From positions 9,878,261 to 9,942,260 of the forward strand of contig NC_133114.1 of NCBI RefSeq assembly GCF_022965805.1: DNA of 64,000 nucleotides, read 5' to 3'. The notes below the pieces were generated by a model. The model saw nothing but the letters and a program-made list of their open reading frames with translations, had not been told where the DNA came from and did not search any database. The position numbers and the translations under genes were made by a program. Shown in pieces: positions 57,704 to 64,000 of this stretch (position 1 is its first letter; every line of letters begins with the position of its first letter). The DNA comes from Primulina eburnea (lineage: Eukaryota; Streptophyta; Magnoliopsida; Lamiales; Gesneriaceae).

Positions 57704-58205
57704 CGTGTTTTTGGGGTCAAAAACAACGGTTTACAAAACTGTTGTCTATAAGCGTGTTTTTGAGGACAAAAGACAACGATTTTCGTGAACTGTTGTGGAT
57801 TAACGTGTTTTTTCGGAGAAACGGCAACGGTTTACGTGAACCGTTGTGGATTAGCGTTTTTTTTGGGAAAGGACAACGGTTTTCGTGAACCGTTGTGGAT
57901 TAGCGTTTTTTTTTTGGAAAACGACAACGGTTTTCGTGAACCGTTGTGGATTAACGTTTTTCTTTTTGGAAACGACCATGGTTTTCGTGAACCGTTGTGG
58001 ATTAGCGTTTTTTTTTTTGAAAACGACAACGGTTTTCGTGAACCGTTGTCTATTAGCGTGTTTTTTTGGAGAAACGACAACGGTTTTCGTAAACCGTTGT
58101 GGATTAGCATTTTTTTTAGGGAAAAGACAACGGTTTTCGTGAACTGTTGTGGATTAGCGTGTTTTTTCGGAGAAATTACAACGGTTTTAGAGAGCCGTTG
58201 TTAAA
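57704..58205. repeat. CACTA subterminal tandem array (ACAACGGTTTTCGTGAACCG)
   Basis: About eleven units of ~46-48 bp, each with ACAACGGTTTTCGTGAACCG + TTGT (an inverted repeat) and a GATTAGCGTGTTTTTT-like spacer. The 139-codon open frame over it (57785-58204) is a by-product of the repeat. Confidence 0.92.
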
Positions 58206-58460
58206 AATAGCGATAGTTTAAACAAAAAACCGTTGCTATTAGCGACGGGTTTACTAAAACCGTCACAAAGTTTAATTTAGCGACGCATTAGAAACCGTCG
58301 CTAATTTCAAATCGGCGACGGTTTTATATAATTCCGTCGCCGATTTTAAATAGCGACAAGTTTTTGAAAACCGTCGCCGATTCAAAACTAGCGACGGTTT
58401 TGTAAATTGTCGCCGATTTAAACGTAGCGACGGTTTTATAATTCGTCGCTGAATTAAAAT
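58206..58460. repeat. CACTA inner array, GCGACGGTTT type (left)
   Basis: Units such as TAGCGACGGTTTTGTAAATT and AACCGTCGC in both directions, about ten half-sites. Confidence 0.85.
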
Positions 58461-60085
58461 TTGGTAGATCTTTCATAAAACCAATGAATACTTGGTTAAA
58501 AATTTCCTCAAGTATTAAAAAATCATTTTCAGAACATTGAATCGATGGTAAGATTTTATGTCTGTTCTTTATGGAATTCGGAATTCCATGGATATGGAGG
58601 TTACAACCAGAATTTCCTGGCTTATGGAGGGTTAGTTCACAAAATTTTGGGACAAATTATTAAGAGAAGACCCTCATATAGGAAAGCTCTATGACTCCGA
58701 AATTCTTCAACATATGGAAGAAAAAATTTCTTTATATTAGAAAGATTTTAATAAACAACAAGAAAAAGAGCAGGATTCAATGAGTCCTTTCAAGCTTCTT
58801 GCTCCGAATATTCTCATATTTATTCTAAAGAGAAGATGATTGAAGTCTACATTGAAAAACTGAAGAAAGATCTTTATAAGAACATTGCATGTTCTGACTC
58901 CAAATCAGATTAATCTATGGTATCCGAATCAAGTGAAAACCAATTTATCCATCTAGTGCAGATGCAAAATGCTCAAGACCCAAAGGAAGATATTCCTTCC
59001 CATATTAGTGATATTTTTGAAAATTATATAAATTCATTAAAAAAATATTAAAGATGATTAGGATATTCATCTTTAATAAATATGGTGGAATATCATTATA
59101 GACTTTTTGACTTTTGTAACCATGTTACTGTTTTCTTTTATAAAGCATTGTATTGTTTATATTTTTAGATGGAATCCTGGGTTTGATGTCCGGCTCTTCC
59201 ATCTATTTATAGGCTGTATTGTGTTTTTAGAAGAATACGGTCAAGTATGCTCCCCTCTATTTCCTCTCTGTAAACAACCCTTCTTACGAATTAAATAAAA
59301 GCTTCAAGTTTTGAATACAACTTTGTAAGTTTTTTTTATTTATTTTGTTTTTATTTACTGTTATTATTTTTATATTTCAAGAGAATAGCCTGAATGACGG
59401 GCTAAACTACTTTTGTTAAATCATAACCTTACTATGCATGATCTATATTTATTTGTAGCTTGGAGAACAATTGAGATAATAATAAATTTATTTGAATTTG
59501 GGAATTTAATGTAATATAAAGGTTTTTGGTTAAAACATAAGGTAAAAAGATGAACCGGAAAATAGTAAACACAAGGTACGAGTAACCATGAATGTTGCTG
59601 GATAAGGAATCGCCATTTTGGAATCTAACTCTGTAAGTACGAAAATGGGTTTTTAATGGGCTTTCTATGTGTGGATTATATGTTAGGGATGAAATGGCAG
59701 GGGAAGGTTTTGATGCATAAATGTTGATGAGTTTGAGGAGATCGAGGCCGATAAGGACAAAAGATTGCAGTATATACGTATTTTTTGTTTGGAAAATGTT
59801 GATATTGTGGGACTCTACTGCCACATTGTCACGTTGATGACGAACATGTATCAAGGTTAATTGCAATACTAAATTCAAATTTGTAAAATTTTTGTTTATC
59901 GTTGGCATATTTTAGAAGATGGATTTTGAACATAACATAGTCACGGATTTAACGTGGTAAATATTTTGTTTTCGATTGTTATTTTTGGTTTAATTATTAT
60001 TATATATATTATAAATTAAAAGAAATTTAATACAAAAATTTTACCTAATGAAAAAAATTATTAAAGACAACAGTTTTGGATTCTC
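58461..60085. other. CACTA core of unknown origin
   Basis: No transposase motif is recognised. From 58540 to 59055 the plus strand shows broken, lysine-rich coding-like pieces (KFWDKLLREDPHIGKLYDSE; KMIEVYIEKLKKDLYKNIAC; DPKEDIPSHISDIFENYIN), followed by a TATA-like TCTATTTATAGGC (59202) and AATAAA (59294). This could be a decayed pararetrovirus-like or transposon segment; I cannot decide. A 158-codon minus-strand frame (59432-59908) matches nothing I know and may be chance in AT-rich DNA. Confidence 0.35.
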
Positions 60086-60420
60086 ACTACAAGAAAAATG
60101 GTAAACGATGTTTGTATAAGCGTATTTTTGAGACATTCACAACTATTTAGCGACGGTTTTTTCTTTAACCGTCACTAAAATGAGCGACGGTTTTACTTAA
60201 ACCGTCGCCGATTTATAATTTTGCGACGGATTAATTTAGCGACCGTTAAAAAAACCTGTCGCATGTTTAAAACTAGCGACGGATTTGCCAAACCCGTTGC
60301 TAAAGTTGGCGACCGTTAAATAAAAACCTTCGCCACATTTAGCGACAGTTTAGTTTTAAACGTCGCCGATTTATAATTTCGCGATGGTTTAACTAAAACC
60401 GTTGCCATTTTCAAAAAAAT
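60086..60420. repeat. CACTA inner array, GCGACGGTTT type (right), starting with a CACTACAAG motif
   Basis: TCTCACTACAAGAAAAATGG at 60083 looks like a second CACTA-type terminus. It is followed by about ten AGCGACGGTTT/AACCGTCGC half-sites. It may mark a nested CACTA end, but no matching second end was found. Confidence 0.7.
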
Positions 60421-60461
60421 TCCTTCCCCCCAAACTTCCCTTCATTTTCTTTCACCACTCT

Positions 60462-60470
60462 CTATAAATA
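60462..60470 (+). promoter_or_regulatory. TATA-box-like site in the CACTA right arm
   Basis: CACTCTCTATAAATACATGC is a strong plant TATA context, between the two subterminal arrays. The downstream sequence is a tandem repeat, so any transcript would be non-coding. Confidence 0.4.
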
Positions 60471-60512
60471 CATGCAAATTTGCTTCAATTTCTTCCACTT
60501 CACTTCACAACA

Positions 60513-60775
60513 ATTAAAATTTTTCTCACTTACACGATTTTACAACTTTACAACACTTAAATTTTTGTCTCTTCACGATTTTACAACTTCACAACACTTA
60601 AAATTTTTATCTCTTACACGATTTTACTACTTTACAACACTTAAAATTTTTATCTTTTACACGATTTTTTTACCACTTCAAAACGATTAAAATTTTTATC
60701 TCTTACACGGTTTTATCAATTCACGACTTTTAAATTTTTTTATCTCTTACACGATTGTATCAATTGAAAACACAG
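60513..60775 (+). repeat. Minisatellite of ~45-50 bp units
   Basis: About five units of ACTTAAAATTTTTATCTCTT + ACACGATTTTAC(A/T)AC, with small indels. A 72-codon frame over it is repeat-derived. Confidence 0.9.
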
Positions 60776-60829
60776 ATTTATTAAATTCTTAATTTTTTTT
60801 TTATTTTACCTAAAATATTAGCAACGGAA

Positions 60830-61368
60830 TATATAAACTGTCGCTAAATAGAGACGGTTTTGCACATGCATACCGTCGCTAAATGTAGCGACGGTAAAAA
60901 GTAAACCGTTGCTAAATTTAGCGACGGGATTTTGCACTGTCGCTAATTAGCGACGGTTTTAATATAGAGACCGTCGCAAATATCTTTTGCGACCGTTGTC
61001 AAAACCGTCGCAAATTGTAGTTTCGACAACACTTTTTATTTTGCGACGATTTTAAAAACCGTCGCAAATTGTAGCTACGACACAGTCCAAAACCGTTGTC
61101 TTTGAGCGGACCATTTAACAACACTGACTTTAACAACAGTTTTAAAATAGCTACGACAACGGTTAAAAACAACGGTTTAAAACCCTTGCAAAACCGTTGT
61201 CGTTGCTAGAAATTACAATGGCTTAACACCGTTGCAAAACCGTTGTCGTTGATAGAAAAACAACGGTTTAAAACCGTTGTCGTTGAAGACACTTTCAACA
61301 ACACCCTCAGTTACAACAGTTTTAAATGGCCTAAACGACAACGGATTTTATCCGTTGTCGTTTGGCGT
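60830..61368. repeat. CACTA right subterminal arrays
   Basis: GCGACGG/CCGTCGC half-sites (60830-61080) pass into ACAACGG/CCGTTGT half-sites (61080-61368), the mirror image of the left end. Confidence 0.9.
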
Positions 61369-61381
61369 TTTTGTTGTAGTG

Positions 61382-63430
61382 CTTCTTCCTGATTTCTATC
61401 TTTCGTGGTTCGACTCCGTACACGTTTCTCTGTGTACGATGTTTGGTGCTGATTGCGAGACGACTCCCCTCTAAACCATTGATTCTCAAGCACTGGTCTC
61501 TCGAAGAAATGTTGGTATCTCGGCCTAGGGGCCGCGGATTCACCAACACATCTGGGGAAACGCTGTGGAAATGTTCTTAGTCAATCAGTACTATACCTTC
61601 CAGTGGTTTCAAACAGTTGATCCTTCGGGATCCAACATTTCTTAAATATTCGGTCTTTCACTGCAAAGGAGCTTCTTCTCTTGTCATTCAACAAATTTCT
61701 CAAATCTGTGACGTTCACGTTTACCGACACTGCAGGAGGAAATGCGTCATTGTACACTGCCATGGACTCTTGCTTGGCAGGCAATTTCAATATTCCTTTG
61801 TTGATTTTTTCCTGCATAACATTCTTGAAAGCCCAACACAATTTAGTGGAATGATTGTATGAGTTGTGATACCTACAGTATTCTCGACTTTTCAGATTGT
61901 CCTCAGCAGGCATTTGATTATCAGATGGAAAATTGATGAACTTTTCTTTAACCAGAAAATCAAATGTCATCTGTTTTGGAAACATCGAATGTGTAATGCA
62001 TGTCATTGAGAGGTTGGGTGGTGCTCTTCTTCTCCGACTCTGTGGATTTTCTCTTGAGTAAAGGGACTATGCACGAGCCGTTCGATCGAATTTCGACCAG
62101 CACAATCTCTTCCACCTCCTGGTAATAAGAGCTCATTGTTGTTTTCTCCTTAGATGACTCCTCTGTCAATAGTTTTTTTGTGCTCCCCAACCTTTGCTGC
62201 AAGTTCAAATAAATCTCTAAATTACATACCCTGAAACTTCTTCTGCAGCTCAAAGTCTAGCCCCTTTTGGGCTATTTTGATAAACTCAGTCTCTAGCAGA
62301 AACACCTTGCACCTGTTCTTTGTTTTCTTGAACCTACCAAAGAACATATCATCTGTTTCTCCTTTTTTCTAAAACATCCTTGACAAATCAGTGATGCACA
62401 CCTCAGGCTCAGTTCGGTAAAACTGAGTATAGAATTGCTTCTTCATATCTTGCCAACTTAAGATTAAATTTCGGGGAAGTGCGGCATACCACGAAAATCC
62501 CATGCCAGTAAGGGTATTTGGGAACAATCTCAACTTCAAACTAGTAAAGTTTTCCAAGTTCGCTAGCTCCCCACACCTTATAGTGAACCTAGCAATGTGC
62601 TCAAGGCTAGATTGACTATCTTCTCCAAAAAATAGGCTGAAATCTGGTACCTTGTAACCTCTGGGAAATGGATTGTTAACATCTATGTGGTTGGGCTATG
62701 GCTTGTGAAACTCTGGGAGGCCAATTTGTCTCAAGGTCGGCCCATACATTTCTTGCACAATTTCTCTAACCATATCAGGATCGATCATTGCTGCATTATT
62801 GTTGGGGAACAGATGTTGATAATAGTTTGCCCCCCGAGTCCAAGCCCCTGTACTATAACCAGCATTCCACCCTTGGAAACATCTATCAACTCCCTGATAA
62901 CCCAAGTGTGGTATATCGTCATATATTCCTAGTTGATACAAAGGAATAGTAATCTCATAGACTTGGTTGACAGGTTGTTTCGAACTCCCTGCCCTATCTA
63001 TACGCGGATATGGCCGAACTCTTCCACCTAAAGTTTCCTCCCTTTTATATGGTGGTGTGTACTTTCCTTCCTGTTGGTTTGGGAGTGCGAACTCTGGGCG
63101 GTGGGGATCACCAGCCCTTGAGTTTCCTACTCCCTGGTCAAATTCATGGACTTGATTGCTTCTGTGGTTCCCTTTTTTTTTCACTTGCATTATGCTCTTT
63201 GTTGGTTGATTAGTTCGGTTTACCCAATACTATCTTCAAGCAATCAGATATAGCTTTAGACAGTGCTTGTGATATTTCTTCAATTTTCATCGCAGTCAAC
63301 TTTTCAACCAAATGATTAGAAATATGAGCATATGCCTCCGGAACATGACTTCAATGCAAATTCAACTCTCCAGTCGGCTTTTCAGCATCCGGTTGTTCTG
63401 TATGCGGAGCATGAGTCTCCTCCTGTCTTG
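61382..63430 (-). pseudogene. Tat-type gypsy gag
   Basis: Minus strand, read from 63430: N-terminal part (VEKLTAMKIEEISQALSKAI), then 62696-63190 (gag N-terminal region, DMVREIVQEMYGPTLRQIG), gag domain at 62369-62557 (LKLRLFPNTLTGMGFSWYAA, MKKQFYTQFYRTEPEV), its end at 62200-62340 (FFGRFKKTKNRC), and 61581-62006 with the CRYHNSYNHSTKLCWAF zinc-knuckle-like block known from Tat/Ogre gag. Stops and frameshifts separate the pieces. It runs into MLVNPRPLGRDTN and EPRKIEIRKK, where the CACTA element interrupts. Confidence 0.82.
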
Positions 63431-63593
63431 GTAGAGATTGTTACGCCTTAAACGCATACAAATCTCGAGGATGAGATTAATGTTTTTAATGCTGTAACAT
63501 ATCCCAAAGTTTTTGTTTTGATGATACCAAAACTTGGCTTAAAAATGTACTAATGTTTTATATTGAGGCATGCAGGAAATTAAGAACAAAGTT
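63431..63593 (+). other. End of another element and possible LTR start
   Basis: ATCTCGAGGATGAGAT (63463) resembles a gypsy pol tail. TGTAACATATCCCAAAG (63494) resembles an LTR start, and TGATGATACCAAAACTTGG follows. The element is cut by the window end, so the assignment is weak. Confidence 0.4.
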
Positions 63594-64000
63594 ACGTTCG
63601 GAAGATCCGAAGTTGGTTCGGACGTTCCGAAAAGGTGTCGATCAGAAGCAAAGTGGAAGCTGTTCGGAAGCTGCGAGGAGCCAGTTCGGACGGCCCGAAG
63701 ACGTGATCGGACGTTCCGAACACAAGCAATCAAATCACTTGAATGCGGAGACAAATTGATCTGACTGTTGATTGAGTAAGATTTCGGACGCTACGAAGGA
63801 CATGATCGGACGCTACGAAGTGTTGAAGATTTCAAATCTCTGGAAACGCGGGAATGTTCGGACGGTACGAACTTGAGTTCGGACCTTCCGAAGCTGGTCA
63901 TACACTGTCTGAAAGAACCGTTCGGAAGAAACGAAGCTGGATCGGTCCCTCCGAAGCATATGTTCGGACCCTACGAACTCAAGAACGGACGATCCGAAGT
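63594..64000. repeat. TTCGGACGNTNCGAA palindrome array
   Basis: About 13 units of the type GTTCGGACGTTCCGAA, TCGGACGCTACGAAG and TTCGGAAGATCCGAAG, spaced ~20-45 bp and continuing past the window. Short open frames over it are by-products. Confidence 0.9.

Larger units (their letters stand above)
49785..61381. mobile_element. Non-autonomous CACTA (En/Spm-type) transposon
   Basis: The ends are CACTACAACAAAA (49785) and TTTTTGTTGTAGTG (61381), perfect 13-bp inverted repeats. The flanks CTC and CTT fit a 3-bp TSD with one change. Subterminal arrays of ACAACGGTTTT and GCGACGGTTTT inverted units lie at both ends, typical of CACTA elements. Without the nested X element it is ~3.9 kb. No transposase coding is recognised. 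It splits the Tat-type frame: ...EIRKK on the right, SFYHDKSW on the left. Confidence 0.85.

Noticed and set aside
57785..58204. 139-codon frame with a regular FVNRCGLAFF-type repeat
   Set aside because: It is a translation of the CACTA tandem array, whose unit length happens to keep the frame open.
59432..59908. 158-codon minus-strand frame as a host gene
   Set aside because: No recognisable domain, AT-rich composition and no promoter or splice context that I could support; kept only as part of the CACTA core.
63594..64000. Heat-shock element array
   Set aside because: The motif TTCGGACGTTCCGAA looks similar to TTC/GAA boxes, but the spacing does not give nTTCnnGAAn units.

Overview
This window is repeat-filled plant nuclear DNA, probably from an angiosperm. 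I found no convincing single-copy host gene. It holds Ty3/gypsy chromovirus-type elements with C-terminal chromodomains, Athila/Tat-type gypsy pieces, a Ty1/copia element, large non-autonomous LTR elements and a CACTA transposon. Primer-binding sites match plant initiator tRNA-Met or the TGGCGC...GGGGA type of Athila/Tat elements. I cannot name the species. Names used here (W, X, X', Y, Z, Z') are local labels. Left part (1-8637): the 3' end of an X-type LTR (1-485) abuts gypsy element W (486-5352), which has a long open pol and a 3' LTR. W sits in the integrase region of an older relic, Z' (5353-8637). Main part (8638-63430): one old Tat-type gypsy on the minus strand is the host layer, now split into three pieces (about 8640-10185, 48960-49784, 61382-63430). 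Chromovirus Y (10186-48954, minus, TSD ATGGT) split it once. A CACTA element (49785-61381) split it again. Inside the 3' LTR of Y lie gypsy Z (10494-27942, minus, TSD CATAC) and an Athila-type element (28555-41824, minus, imperfect TSD TTTGA/TCTGA). Z carries in its 3' LTR a non-autonomous element with 3186-bp LTRs (10819-19925, TSD CATTC). The Athila-type element carries a copia element in its gag (28974-38788, TSD CCTTG). The CACTA element carries a gag-only element X (49988-57698, TSD TTTAG). Right edge (about 63440-64000): the start of another LTR-like sequence. How the parts may work together: the only long open frames are transposon polyproteins (W 450-3743; Z 21711-25712 with one stop; copia gag/pol with two stops and one frameshift; X gag). 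The LARD-like element has no gag or pol, and X has gag only; both keep LTRs, PBS and polypurine tract, so they probably depended on enzymes supplied in trans by relatives of Y, Z or W. The most unusual signals are: (1) clusters of short, GC/CpG-rich palindromic motifs in the LTR or leader of almost every LTR family here, each family with its own motif, but with one hairpin and a CAGAAC-like linker shared between a chromovirus and an Athila-type LTR; (2) a possible captured mini-gene, antisense inside the LARD-like element, with TATA box, short leader and a 51-codon hydrophobic ORF, and nearby a piece resembling the 5' half of initiator tRNA-Met; (3) a decayed pol between well-kept LTRs and an open gag in X.
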